From contig JABAKD010000009.1 in NCBI GenBank assembly GCA_012845835.1, positions 18,735,318 through 18,799,317 of the forward strand: a stretch of 64,000 bases of DNA. The letters are read 5' to 3'. This stretch comes from Undaria pinnatifida. Its lineage: Eukaryota; Sar; Phaeophyceae; Laminariales; Alariaceae. The notes under the pieces were generated by a model. That model was not told the origin of the DNA, searched no databases, and saw only the letters and a program-made list of their open reading frames with translations. This document shows positions 23,442 through 34,925 of the stretch, one piece after another. Both the position numbers and the translations under genes were made by a program. Each line of letters begins with the position of its first letter. Position 1 is the stretch's first letter.

Positions 23442-23899
23442 TCGCGGCATCACGATGTTACTGTCAAAGTCTATTGTTGTTTCTGATCTCACGGGAGGTC
23501 GCTGCAGGAGTCCACTATGTGCCCGCGGACACAAAAAGGGACAAAGTCAACAGGTAGGCAAGAAAGCGCACACCAAAGCAAACGTAGTCGCGGTCGTATT
23601 TAATCGGAAGATAGCCGAGTCCATGGCAAAATGTATTATACATCCAAACACTACTAAAGAAAGAGACATCTGTCACGTGCGACAAAAAACGATGTATCGT
23701 TGGTACCGGTACATGCCATGTCATTGCAATACGAGCGCACGATATAGCTACATACACAGGCTACAGCGGAAAACATCCTCCGCGTCTGCACTGACCCTAC
23801 GTTCTACCGGCTACGATAGCGTTTTGCGCTGTCTTTTTTGCGACGCCACCATTGCCGGATGTGAGTACATCAGCTACGTTGTCTGGTGTGCTCCCTCGA

Positions 23900-24053
23900 T
23901 AGTGCGGTGCCTTGCCAGATGACAACACCCGCCATAAAGTGGGAACACGAACTATCTCGGGATGATGCGGTACTGGTACTCTGCAGGACGGCATCGTCAC
24001 GAGCGATTTTCATCACATTTTACTGGGACCTCGCACTAAAGAGTACCGCACTA
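23900..24053 (+). mobile_element. TAGTGCGG MITE, copy 3
   Basis: Best-preserved copy, with inverted ends TAGTGCGGTGCC and GAGTACCGCACTA, 154 bp in all. It has no coding capacity, so movement would depend on a transposase encoded elsewhere. The superfamily is not obvious from these ends. Confidence 0.8.
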
Positions 24054-24249
24054 ACGCGAGACCACGACTGTACGGAACAATCAAAGCGATAACAACATAC
24101 GCGCGTCTGAAGTGTTGCCGTAGTGGCTCGCTTCCGGCACACGCAATGAAACATAAACCGAAACAAAAAAACGTGAGAAGCACACGCTCCCACGCTCCCC
24201 TCCCCCCGCCCCCCACGGTTGACTTCCAAAGAAGAGCAACCTTGAAAAC

Positions 24250-24325
24250 CCTTTGAATACTGGTAAATAAAAGCCTACACTAATTCCGAGTAGTTTGTCC
24301 TCCAAGACGTGGGTTTAGAGTCAAA
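24250..24325 (-). mobile_element. TTAA-flanked MITE, diverged copy
   Basis: Retains the core order CCTACACTAATTCCGAGTAG, TTTGTCCTCCAAGACGTGGG and TTTAGAG of the reverse-oriented family, but both TTAA borders are lost. Assignment rests on the core only. Confidence 0.45.
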
Positions 24326-27057
24326 GTGGATCGCTTTGGGACTACGACGTACAAGGGGAAGATGTCCCAGGTGCTCGTTTCAGTATCTGTCACACGAGGC
24401 AGCCCCGGGGGTGTATAATCAGCTCTTGCTCTTGTGTTTGAAGCCAGCCCCGTTTTGGCGCTGGTGCAGCTCTAGGCGGGCGCATTCTAGTCTCTCGCCG
24501 CTCTCTATTCGCTCCGCGCCTCGCCTACGTTGACGCCTTTTCCCGGTGGTTTCCCCTCTCCTTTCGCGTGCAAAAGGCGAAACATTAAAAAACTCCGTCA
24601 ATGCATCAATGCATCATCGTTCCGGGTTTCAAACATCAACATATCTCGCGGGAGGGGTTGATCCAACCCCCGCCGTTCCCCGTTCGTTGACGATCGAGCT
24701 CCCCTCCCTTCTCGTTGCCGACTTGCGCTACTCTGGGTAAACGTTCTTTCGTACGATGGTATGCTATATATACCTGTAAGGAACGCCTGTGTTCATTCTG
24801 TTCAACCTGCGGCATCCCGGGGATATTATCAAGTCAACCATACCCCAAAGGGGAACCTTGTATACCTGATCCTGTATGATATATCGGCACGATTAGACAA
24901 CTCTCTGCATGCATATTACACCGCCGTTGCGTGTTGCATTACCGCCGCGACACCGATGTGTCATGTCGCTCGCGACCATCGCTTGTCCCTGTACAGGTGA
25001 TCCCGCCGCAGCGCTGCCAAATACTATACACACCATCAGCACTACTTCTCTGTGCCAGTGCTTTACTTTCGCTATTCTAGTACAGTGGAGTGCCCACTTT
25101 GAGGCTACCCCATGCGAGTACTACTGTAGTTTGTTTTGCAACAATGATCCTCGCTAATTTCAAGCTTGTTTTTTTTTTGTGACACGCCGATTACCTGGAG
25201 TTATCGCCTGGAAAATCTTACTTGGTCAACCGTACGGTCTTAAAATGGCCTCGTACACCGTACACCAGTACTACTAACGGTACTCCGTCACTTCGTTGCT
25301 TCGTTGTTCCGTTTTTTTTTAAAGTCCGGGAACGGCGTCACTTTTATATGCTTTAGTTGTCGCGTCCGTTTTTTTCGGTGTGTGTAAAGCCACTTGGGGC
25401 TGGGGGCTCAAGTCGTTATTGCGCCGGTATTTTTTGTTTTTCGACTACACTACTGTATGGGTAATATTGTTTATGGGAAACGAAAACGCGACCCACGGCA
25501 TGCGACTCGTGACGGTTACTCCCGCACGAACGCCTTTGCACGGATCTCAGCTTTCGGTTTATGCTAACATCTTATCTTGGTACCGGGTATAGATTCGTAC
25601 GATCGCTGCTAATAATTGTAGACGGCAACGTGACAACACAGGGTCGCACCGCCTTTGCTTTCGGGCAGGCACGAGCATACCTTTTTTTCGTGCACAGATC
25701 TCGTCCACGGATCTCCGCTCCTCTGTCGATATTACTGTAGCAGAGGCAGCATGACAGTATAGGGTCGCTCCGCGTTTCGGGCGGGCACAAGCATCATCAC
25801 ACTTGACATTCGGTATTTCCAAGCCAAAAGGAGCAGTGACACCAGTACCGTCGCGTGGGGAAGGCCGCCCGGAGTTTTTGTTTTTTTGTGGGGATTTTTG
25901 AAATCGTCTTTATAGCGGTCGAGTGTGGAGGTAGGTGGCGCATTAACGGAGGAAAAATAATAATTCGTCTACCCCGGGATCATTTTTTTCAAGAAAAGAA
26001 CTTCACGAACCACGAACGAACCACGAACGAGCGACGGACGGTCGTGTGCGAATACTAGTCGGTGGGTTTGGTGACCGCCCTCCACGAAACCAGAATCTAT
26101 TTCGAAACCGTCGCGGGCTATCAAGGTCTTTAAATATTGCCTCCAACCTAGTGCTCTGTGACCTGCTGTGCCGACTTCGGTGAGATGCTGGCGTTATGCC
26201 CCTGCTGAACGCCTCTACCTCGGGCTTCGGACCCCTGTAGACGTACGTTTGTCAAAAACCAAACTCGGGAAAAACGAGCACCAGACATCCGCTCACAAGA
26301 TTCCCGCGCCCCCTCACGCACAGGGTGCATCTGACAGATCAAGCACAACGTCTGCGGCGAAAGAGAGCGCTCGTACCACAACTATTTTAATCCCCTGACG
26401 AATGGAGTACTAATGTAAAATACAGCTTTTTACCTCCGTCAGGAGCGCGCTCGCGTTTTTCGGGGCAAACTGCTTGGAATTGGTGTTGGATAAGCTTTGC
26501 AATGGTAGATTGGTTAAGCTCGCCGCACGTACACGTGGAATATGGTATGTTTCGTGTGCCAATTCAGCACCGGAAAAGAAAAGGCCAGAGTAAAAAGGTA
26601 CTCAAAATGTCATGTGTGCAGTTCTTGAGCCTTTTGGGGCTTCACAGAGGGAAACATTGGCGAACAAAACTGACGTTTGCCGCGTCCTTCAGCACCCCGG
26701 GCTGCTTTTGATACATTAGTGACGAAGATTTTTTGCGGTCGAGCTCTGATACAAGTGCTTGTAAGACACGCGCACAGCTTTGCACTGGCGTGTGCTGCAT
26801 GCTCGCACCATGATAAGGTACAATTCGGCGCGAGTCGACGAGGGAAGAAAATGCTGTATTCTTCTCGCGATAAAAATGAAGGCGTTATTATACCGTACGG
26901 GGGACGGGGGAGGAGAGGGCCCGCTCTATGACCCCGGATCTGAGTTACTAATGGGAGGGAGCGCGAGAGTAGTGTGCGAGGATAATAAATAAGATGAAAA
27001 AAAAGGACTTGTTTATAGTTGGTTTTATCGCTGTGCATGGGCCTCGGAAGGGTTATA
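24326..27057. other. No gene recognised
   Basis: Short frames only. There is an imperfect duplicate pair at about 25618-25675 and 25737-25797 (shared CAGGGTCGCACCGC / TAGGGTCGCTCCGC and GGGC(A/G)GGCAC(G/A)AGCAT), and the second copy of a dispersed repeat at 26832-26985. Confidence 0.45.
26832..26985 (+). repeat. Dispersed repeat, copy 2
   Basis: Shares GTCGACGAGGGAAGAAA, TTCTTCTCG, a G-rich middle and GATCTGAGTTAC with 12722-12870, in the same order and orientation. Confidence 0.55.
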
Positions 27058-27140
27058 ACACATTCACAGCTGCAAACCCCGTTGGGGAAAATTACTTGGA
27101 ATTAACATAGGGAGGGTTTGTGGGGTTCTCAAGGGGTTGA
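27058..27140 (+). mobile_element. TTAA-flanked MITE, copy 2
   Basis: Contains GGGGAAAATTACTTGGAATT and AGGGAGGGTTTGTGGGG, and ends CTCAAGGGG followed by TTGA, a one-base change from TTAA. The left terminus is degraded. Confidence 0.6.
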
Positions 27141-27947
27141 GGGATTGCCGAAATAACGTTGCTGCTGTGCCCATGGCGACGAAAGGTCTGAGGGTAATGA
27201 TGACCACCGACGATGTGCTCGTGTGCTCGTTGCAATCTTGACTGTGTGGCCGTTGCACATCAGCGGTGCCGGTCATCAGCCAAGAGGAGACAGCCGTTTT
27301 TAGTCTGCTGACATAGTCAGTCTGTACACGGGTTCGGGTTCGATTTGGGATAGCATACTATCGAGCGACGAAGGCATGGTAGACTCGTGCGAGTCTTTTC
27401 ACCCCTGTGTCCTGTGTGTCTCCGTGACGGCCTGGCCTGTAACTCAAGATCGCCTGCTGTGGGTGTTGTGGTGTGTCTGCTTGAAACACAATATCAAATT
27501 TCGATGTCCCACCTTAGCAGTTACCAAGTTCCTGATTACTGGCATCAAAAGTTTAGTAAAGTCCTGCACGAAACTACGAAACGCCTTCGAAATGTCTAAC
27601 GAAATGAGGCCACCGATTCTGTGCGACGTGTGACTCCTAGCATGAGATATGACCAGCCCGATGTGACGCAGCGGATTTAAGCGGCATCTTCGTCGAACGA
27701 AAAAATGTAACTTTACGTAGTAAAGTGGTGTTTGTGGAGGCGTGGAAGGGATTCTGGTTTTACAGACAAATTTTGGTCGATCGTCTCGAGACGAAAAAAA
27801 TTAGGATAGCCCAGACAGCAGCTACAGAAGAGCTGTCGCGCTTGCCCGAGAGACGGCTGCCTGGGGCACAGGAGAGCGAAAGCGCGTGGCACCGTAGGAT
27901 TGAAAGGAGTCAAGCAGTGTGTCCATTATAATTGATCGACTTTCAGC

Positions 27948-28376
27948 ATGGGGGACGCCAACTCGGGCGGGCCAGTCGGCGAGGGACACGGGCATATCCA
28001 GGTGGGAGAGGTGCGAGTGGATGCTGCAGTCGCCCCTGTGCAGGCCACCCCTCAAGGCAACGGCGTGGGACCCCTCCCGGCCGTCGCAGCATCAGACCCA
28101 GCAATCGTGGCCCTTCGGCAGGAGTTGCTGGCGAGCCAACAGGCGATCGCTGCGCGCCTGACAAACGTCGAGAACAATCAAGCGCATCTGCAGCTCCAGC
28201 AGTACCAGCAGGGTACAAAACATGCTGTACCCATACCCCGGGTATTGTGGCCACGGGCGTACAGAACTTCCCGGAGTTGCGGGTATACGGGTATGAATGT
28301 CGTGCAGAACTTGAATGGCGTCCTATTTCACCGTACTGACACGGTGGAAGCAGGGGCAGCGCCGACTTGTTTCTGA
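27948..28376 (+). pseudogene. Gag-like frame of the DIRS-like relic
   Basis: Begins at an ATG just after a stop-rich leader and reads MGDANSGGPVGEGHG, then a helix-prone segment (VALRQELLASQQAIAARLTN, then VENNQAHLQLQQYQQG) that looks like the coiled N-terminal part of a capsid-type protein. Past about codon 90 the sequence loses this character, and the frame closes at 28376 where the RNase H frame takes over. I assign gag by position and coiled-coil character, not by a diagnostic motif. Confidence 0.45.
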
Positions 28377-28807
28377 GGGGCAACGGTGTAGACGGTTTTG
28401 ACAGGGTGGACGAAAAGGGTGATCCCATTCTGATGCGCGGTGACAACACGGCAGCAGCATCTTGGATCTCTCGATGCGGGGGGGCGAGGGACAAACGAGC
28501 ATGCTTACTCATGAGAATGCTCGGGGCGGCGTCTCGAAATAAAGGGGGGCTGGAACCACACTGCAAAACACATTCCCGGCGTACGTAACACACTAGCTGA
28601 TGGTATCTCCCGTTGGCCTCGTGTGATTCTGGCGAACAAGGTCAGGAGCTCACCAACTCTGACGACTGGTTCGAACAAGACATTGGAACGAGGGGTAAGG
28701 GGGTTTTTGATATCGTACTTCAGACAAAGAACGTTCTCAGTGAGCATGACGATTGCCTGTGGGACATAATGAGTGGGGCGCACAACCCGGTTGATTCGCG
28801 TGCATGA
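28367..28807 (+). pseudogene. RNase H-like domain of the DIRS-like relic, frameshifted
   Basis: Motifs in order: GDPILMRGDNTAAASWISRC with the acidic metal-binding position in RGDN; DKRACLLMRML; then after a frame change HIPGVRNTLADGISRWPR, the closing motif of retroelement RNase H. It then returns to frame as ELTNSDDWFEQDIGTRGKG. At least two frameshifts separate these motifs. The domain would degrade the RNA strand during reverse transcription; here it cannot be made intact. Confidence 0.65.
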
Positions 28808-28879
28808 GGGGGTATGTCCCTCGATCAACATACGGCATGCACTTTTATTGTGGCCACTGTTTGCTTCTATTGCGTCGAC

Positions 28880-29981
28880 TGTTCGCACGCGCCCCTGCAG
28901 AAACAGGGGACAACAAGGGAGGACACAAGGACGAGGTAGCGCGATTAGTTGAAACGCTCGCGCTCGGTTCCGTCGGGTAGAGTACGCAGAAAAGCTATTT
29001 AGCGAAGTGGAACACGTGGGTAAAAGAGAGAAAGGCGCAGGGAAAAGAACCGTGGTTGCACACGCTTGCTGATCCCAAGGAAGTGTTGTCTGATCTGCGC
29101 GGGTTCATGGCGTCTCGATGGTTCGTGCATACTAATCGGCAGTCTACTGTTGGAGGATAGTCAGCCGCAATCAACTTCTTCCACAAAATGTTCGCAGGAT
29201 GGGAGTTGCCAATGTCGCATTGCATGATAGCAGCTGTGGGAAAGGGGATAGACCGGGCGCACGGCATGCCAAAAAAGAAAGCACAGGTTAGATTACCGCT
29301 GTCGTGGTCACTGTTATCACAAGGCCGACAGGCACTCGTAAGTATGGAAGACGGTGGGCGTGTTATGTGGTGGGAACTCGCGGCGTCATGTTTTATGTTG
29401 TGCAGAGCGTCAGAGCTGTGGGCATACGCGGATGGCGAAGTTCACCCAGAGTTGTGTTTGACGCGAGAGTGCCTAACATTTTCGCGCGAAGGAGTACAGG
29501 TTGAGTTCGGGAACAGATCGACCGCCACGGCAGTGCAGATCAGATTCGTGGCGTCGAAGTGCGATCCAAAAAGAGCAGGGTGCACGATTACGCGTACGCG
29601 GTTGTCCAACGAGAGGGAGATGGGGGGAGTGTTGATGGGGGCCTTCGAAGTTCTGCTGGAATTGCTCGACGTACATCCCCAGCTCCCAGGGGAGGCGCCG
29701 CTGACAGTCCGGGCCTCGTCGCGAGGTTGGAAAGTTTTCACTAGGACGGAAGCGATGGCCGCGTTCCGGTTGATGGCAAGATACAGCGGTAGAGACCCCA
29801 TGCAGTTTGCGCTTCACTCGGGAAGAATCGGGGGGGGGGCACCCAGTTAGCGGCGCAAGGTATTTCGGAGTTGCAAATCCAGCGCGCAGGAAGATGGAAG
29901 TCTAGAGCTTTTATGGCATACATAAGGGAAGCAGGGGAAGGGGCTGAAGTGGCCTCTGCAGCCCTCAGAGAAACACAGTAG
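28880..29981 (+). pseudogene. Tyrosine recombinase of the DIRS-like relic
   Basis: The core-binding part reads STQKSYLAKWNTWVKERK and SAAINFFHKMFAGWELPMSH. The catalytic part has an Arg in LCRASELWAY, FALHSGRIGG for the HxxR box, then AGRWKSRAFMAYIR holding the nucleophile Tyr. Tyrosine recombinases of this kind integrate the circular DNA of DIRS elements without target duplication. Damage: TAG at 28978, TAG at 29158, and a shift at the G-run near 29830 immediately after the HxxR box. Confidence 0.8.
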
Positions 29982-30028
29982 TTTTTAGAAGTACGGTTAG
30001 CTCAGGCCGCCTTATGGTGTGAGAGGTA

Positions 30029-30061
30029 GATAGCCCCGCAGAAAACGGGAGCGGGGCTATC
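30029..30061. other. Perfect 11-bp hairpin after the recombinase
   Basis: GATAGCCCCGC and GCGGGGCTATC are exact reverse complements separated by 11 bases, 48 bp past the recombinase stop. In a retroelement this could be part of the 3' untranslated region or end-formation signal; that role is inference. Confidence 0.7.
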
Positions 30062-30413
30062 AGAGTCCGGGTTGGCCTGATTCATAAAAACTTCGGAGGG
30101 GTTTCATAAGAGGTAGGTGGGGAGTTTGAGACGCCACCGTCACGCGGTCGGGGGCCGTTAGTGACACACTTGTATTAATTGTTTATTGTTATTTTGCACA
30201 ACAGGGAAGAGGTCTACACGTGACAAATTAATCCAGAATTCTTGAGCCATAGCAAATACTCGTTTTTATACGAATATTCATAGGTCGTTTTCACAAGAAT
30301 CCCCTACGTATCCGCTTACGTTTCCAAAACAAGCTACCTGGTACCAGGTTCGTATTGATTATTGAAGAGTCTGCCTGCAACAAAATTATATGCACCCCTA
30401 GGGGTGTATATAA

Positions 30414-30731
30414 GCCCCGGTGGCCTATCAGGTTATCCTCGAGCCTGGTACAGGTCAGTTTTGTGAGTTCGAATCCCGCCGAGTGCATACTCGAATAAAA
30501 TCGTGGGTACTTTTTCTTGTGCACAAATTGACTTGCGAACAGCGCGAGAGCGTGAGTTAGCAGCACTCGATGAAAGATCGACGAGCAGTGGGATTGCTGA
30601 ACCCTATGTGCGATAAAAAATTGAGGGCAAGAACCGGGAGGAAAGGACGACACCTGTGACCCCGGCCTTGTCCAGAAGATGGAAAGTAGATGTGTGTGGA
30701 ACAAATAGAATAAAACAAAATAAAATAATAT
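30414..30731 (+). mobile_element. tRNA-derived SINE, copy 2
   Basis: Head starts GCCCCGGTGGCCTATCAGG, lacking the first few bases seen in other copies; B-box-like GAGTTCGAATCCC follows. The body keeps CACAAATTGACTTGCG, GACGAGCAGTGGGATTGCTG and the CTTGTCCAGAAG 3' word, then an A-rich tail. Palindromic CACCCCTAGGGGTG precedes it, and CTGGTACCAGG lies on both sides of the wider block (30335-30350 and 30779-30790). Confidence 0.85.
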
Positions 30732-30904
30732 GAGCCACGCACCCCTATTTAATGTACTACGAGTAGTATACCGATATGCCTGGTACCAGGTCAACCCGGC
30801 CAGAAGCCTAAGCTCTATAACCGCCCGAATATCATACTCTGTAGGTGGTGGGATCAGGGTGTGTTTATAAAATCCAACACTTCGGGTATGGGTGCATAGT
30901 TTTT

Positions 30905-31100
30905 TTTTTATATATATATATTTTATTTTTCACACGCTTCTACTTTCCAGCTTCTGGACAAGCCGTGGTCACAGGTGTCTTCCCTTCTTCCCCCGGTTCT
31001 TGCCTTCATTGTTTATCGCGCACAGGGTTCAGCGACCCCACTGCTCGTCGATTTGTCATCGAGTGTTTGCTAAGTCACGCTCTCGGGCTTTCCGCAAGCA
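30905..31100 (-). mobile_element. tRNA-derived SINE, 5'-truncated copy
   Basis: Minus-strand 3' half only: T-rich end at 30901-30932, then CTTCTGGACAAGCCGTGG and on to CTTTCCGCAAG. The tRNA-like head is missing, and the sequence passes directly into ATGCAACCCTAGGGGTATAT. Confidence 0.75.
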
Positions 31101-31329
31101 TGGCTTATATGCAACCCTAGGGGTATATATATCGTTTCAGTGCGTGTCATTACAATGACCAGCGGACTGCTGGGCTTGACGCAGCGCATGTCCACATGTC
31201 CACGCGCCACATAACCACGTCGTCGCATGTCTATGTCAGATGACCACGTCACACCACCACGACTGCCTCGAATTCTACCTCTCGCCCCTCGCCGCATTCC
31301 ACGTCCGATCAATATATATTCATCCCTCA

Positions 31330-31545
31330 CACACCACACCACACCACACCACACCCGCACCCCACACCACACCACACCACACCACACCACACCCGCACCC
31401 CACCCCACCCCACCCCACCCCACACCACACCACACCACACCACACCACACCACACCACACCACACCACACCACACCACACCACACCACACCACACCACAA
31501 CACACCACACCACACCACACCACACCACACCACACCACACACACC
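31330..31545. repeat. (ACCAC)n pentanucleotide array
   Basis: About 215 bp of CACCACACCACA-type units on the plus strand with a few CACCCC variants; the minus strand is G/T only. Long His/Thr/Pro or Trp/Cys/Gly/Val frames across it are artefacts of the repeat. Confidence 0.95.
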
Positions 31546-33210
31546 GCAAACTGTTTTCCAGGCCCCTCAACACCCTTTCGTGCGGAAGAGTTTGTGCAGT
31601 TGTTTTGTATACTTGTATGCATAGCGCATTCAAAAAAAAACGCGTGCGTGCTTGTTTTGTATTCCTGTGGTGAACTATATGTACCAAGGTACCTGGTACA
31701 GACTAAGCCAATACCTCGGTTGAGCGGGCAGGCGTTGATTGCCCGGTCACCTGCGCCGTGGCTGATTCGTTTTTCTTTAATTTCAAAAGCTTTTTTAATT
31801 TCATCGCTGGGGTAGCCCATAGGAACGCCACCCGTGTTCCGTGAGTTCAACTTGCGATACCCCTGCGATTGCAAGCCTACGATACCACATCCATTGCGTT
31901 TGGCGTTGCATGGCCAAATCACCTTGCTTACTGTCTGTTTCGTTGTTTTTGTGACCACAGAGCTCGTCTCTCTATGGGAGGCACCGGCAAGGACACTGGT
32001 TGCGCTCGATGTAGATGCCATATGGGTGAAACAATAGCTATTCATGTTAAGGTGATGAACGCGTGCACAAATCCGAAAGAGCATGCTATATGTAGGGGTA
32101 TGTGAATGCCCCCCCAGTGCAACCGGCGGAGGCGGTGAGATGTCGGTTGCTCGGGGAAGATACACGCCCCCCCCTTCCCCGTTGACTATTACCTACTGGC
32201 GTCTCATGAACTGGTTTTGAGAACAGCCCCAACGAGCACGAAAAGAAACGAACGCGCACGCGCAAACACAAAGATGCCGGGGCTATTCAGTTCTTCTGGC
32301 CCCTTGACTCAAGGCATTTTTGCCCTCATTTGCCTTGACTGACAACAACGTATTAGGTTTGTGTCGGACACACGGCCCTACTGCCTTTCACCCTTGACAA
32401 CTTACGTGTTGCCTTATTGTTTCGCCTGTAGGACGATGCCTCCTGGTGTATTTGCGCACAAACAACGCAAAAGTCGCCCCATCGGGGGGAGCCATGAACG
32501 AAGAGCAAGTGGGTGTTAATAGCTTACAGCTATGGTTGAACCAATCGATGTCGAATGGTTGCGTTTGTAAACTACCAGGTACCTGGTACGGTTGTTTATG
32601 CGGATGTTAGGCATGATTGCATTATGCAAATACCTGACACTTGGTATAATTCAGTGCATGTGTGTTGTTCACATTGGACTGATACTTCCACCCATCTGTA
32701 TCTAGCACAACCAGCATCCGTGCTGATATGCCTCGTAGAGAGACTTGGTCACAAACTACCGATAGGAGACGGAGATACACACACCATTGCACACATGCAG
32801 CAACGTGATTTGGCCATGCAATAATAGCAGTGCCAACCGCAGTTCGAACGCGGGCAAGAAACAATCATACGCAAGCCAGCACACCTCACTGATTGCAGTA
32901 TATATAGAAGATATGTCCTCTTTGTAACTGTAATGCAAGGGACTGTAAGACATGCGGGCTAGCATGGCGACGGAGCTGCTGCGAGCGTAGAATGGGGTGT
33001 CCTACATTATTGTGTTTTTCACATTGGATGGAACTAGCCTTGACCCTGTAACCCTACCTGCCTAGCTAACACATGCGAAGTATACCGAGATCGCCCCCTA
33101 GTGACGTCACTGGTGAAATGGTTGAAAAATATGCAATAATGTGATCTCTGGTAGAATGGGGGGTGTATTGTCAACATGATATCATATGTACGTGTGTGGT
33201 GTGGTGAGCG
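31546..33210. other. No gene recognised; old repeat family
   Basis: Holds two copies of a diverged repeat seen also near 21190-21330 and 34998-35118 (shared GAGCTCTGTGGTCACAAAC). The reverse copy is at about 31910-32040 and the forward copy at about 32646-32830. A perfect TACCAGGTACCTGGTA palindrome is at 32573-32588. Confidence 0.45.
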
Positions 33211-33292
33211 TAACGCCTTTACCACTGGAAAACCGTTTGGGGGACAAAATTACTTGGATATAGTATGGGGAGGGGTTCGGGGGCTCCTTTTA
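33211..33292 (+). mobile_element. TTAA-flanked MITE, copy 3
   Basis: CGCCTTTACCACTGGAAAAC at the left, GGGGGACAAAATTACTTGG in the middle and GTTCGGGGGCTC at the right. The right border has run into a T-rich sequence and no TTAA is visible. Confidence 0.65.
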
Positions 33293-33646
33293 TTTTTCCC
33301 CATCCGCCGGAGGATGAAAAGAAAAAAAAACACGAACATAGGTACGGGAACTGTTGACAATAACAGCCAAGTACGATATTGCTTGACAATTTGACCTATT
33401 GCAATGTCACGTCCACATACTTTACGAATAAACGAGACAAAGAGAGGTAACACGGCACATTGCATCACGATAGATACTGCTCGTATCTGCTGGTGATGGT
33501 AGTGGTGTGCGCACCGGAGTACCTCTGGTATGTAGGTAGCACCGGGGTCATTTAGCTTCCTTTCGGCGTGTTTTGACGGGAGATAGGAAGGGGTAATATC
33601 GCTGGAGCTGGTTGGTCGTGACTCCTCCTACAATAGAGGTAGCACT
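33293..33646. other. Nothing recognised
   Basis: Short spacer between two MITE copies. The motif CATCCGCCGGAGGATGAAAA at about 33300 recurs in reverse near 60087-60105 (TCCTCCGGCGGATGGGGAAA), a palindromic CCGCCGG core. No coding signal. Confidence 0.4.
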
Positions 33647-33734
33647 TTAACGCCCTTCGCTACTGTTTTTTTTTTTTTACTAATTTACTTGGAAGTTAGT
33701 ATAGGAAGGGGTTTTGGGGCTCTAAATGGCTTAT
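33647..33734 (+). mobile_element. TTAA-flanked MITE, copy 4
   Basis: TTAA at 33647 followed by CGCCCTTCGCTACTG, then AATTTACTTGGAAGTTAGTA, and GGGGCTCTAAATGG before TTATAA. The middle carries a T-run in place of the usual GGGGACAAAA. Confidence 0.6.
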
Positions 33735-34854
33735 AACCCCAAATCGTCGGCAATAGGCCACGTGTTTGCGTGATTCTGGTCTTGTATCGAGGCCATGGGA
33801 AGTTTAATCCGGCAGCAGTTTTGTTTTTCTCCAAATTAGTTTGTGGGTTAAGACATGTCTTGAGCTCCGAAAGTGAGGGACCTCAGAAAAAAAGTGGTGC
33901 GCGTTTATTGTAGCAGGCGTCTCGTTCCGACCCGAACATGCGCGGACATGACAACATCACAGACGTGGGAGTCGTCAGATCACACCCACACGATGTCTAA
34001 ACAATACACCTGTAACTGCTGTCTGCGGGAAATCGGGATACATGGATCGCTCTTTATTTTATTAGGCAGTGACTTTTCTTTACTTGGCATTGCCTACCGG
34101 TAGGGGTTGGTTGGGTGGCGAATTTAGCCGACCAACCGATGTCAAGTTTTTCAAGATAGAAAACACAGCAGCAGCAGTGTTTGCCACAAACGTAAAAGTC
34201 CAAAAACAAAAACGCGGATGTCCCCAAGTCACCGTAAGGACTTAACTGTATTACACTGTACGAGCAGTGCACTGGGATCCCAACATCTCGTAGCTATTCG
34301 GCGACCTGACTTTTAGTATTCGAAGTAGTATATGCAACTACTGTTGTTACTGCTGTTAGTATTAGCAAGTCAGCCAACTCATAGCCCTGCTACAGCAGCA
34401 GTAGTTGCATAAAACAGTCTCGTATGTCATATGTCATATTTTATAGCTCTGTTGCTGCATTAGTGTTGTTGATGCGTTGAAGTAGTACATGACCACAGCC
34501 GTGAATCTGTCGCGCTGGATGTCCCCTACGCGTTCGACGGTCGTTACATTCCACCAATCGCTCTATCTAGCTAGTTCGGTCCCAGCCGGGACGCCGGAAT
34601 GCTAAAAAACAAAACGCAAGACGGCTTTCTCGCAGGCAATGGGACAATGAATCCGTGCAATAGCTGGCTTGTTTTCTTACGAAGCGCTTTCAACCCCTTC
34701 GGACTGGCTCTTTTTTGGTGCTCCGAATACCGGTGATTGATGACCGGCCATCCCTTTCCTCGCTAAATTCAACTGCTGTTCTGTTCCTCCAAATAAGGGC
34801 ATTTGCTATACGGCAGTACCTGGTGCTAGTTACCTGGTACATGATATATACTGT
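33735..34854. other. No gene recognised
   Basis: Only short frames and CAG/GTA-type triplet patches near 34160 and 34340-34390. No exons and no mobile element recognised. Confidence 0.45.
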
Positions 34855-34925
34855 ATATGCTTCGCATGAGTTTCGACAAAATATTTTATTCACAGCTGGA
34901 GTGTATTTTAATTTTTATAATATGC
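34855..34925 (+). repeat. CAGCTTGCAAAGATGAGT family, 3' part
   Basis: ATGAGTTTCGACAAAATATT then CACAGCTGGAGTGTATTTTA and an A/T-rich end; only the 3' ~70 bp of the family is present. Confidence 0.65.

Larger units (their letters stand above)
27725..30061 (+). mobile_element. DIRS-like tyrosine-recombinase retrotransposon relic
   Basis: On the plus strand: a gag-like frame (27948-28376), an RNase H-like frame (28367-28807) and a tyrosine recombinase (28880-29981). Gag, RNase H, recombinase is the DIRS/Ngaro order, but the reverse transcriptase that should lie before RNase H is missing, so an internal deletion is inferred near 28250-28380. In-frame stops and a frameshift in the recombinase show it is dead. 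A leading 68-codon frame (27725-27931) may belong to the 5' leader. A perfect 11-bp hairpin (30029-30061) follows the last stop. Terminal repeats were not found by eye, so both ends are approximate. Confidence 0.75.

Noticed and set aside
31227-32165. Long His/Thr/Pro and Trp/Cys/Gly/Val frames, including a 281-codon minus frame
   Set aside because: They run through the (ACCAC)n array, and the non-repeat ends show no protein character.
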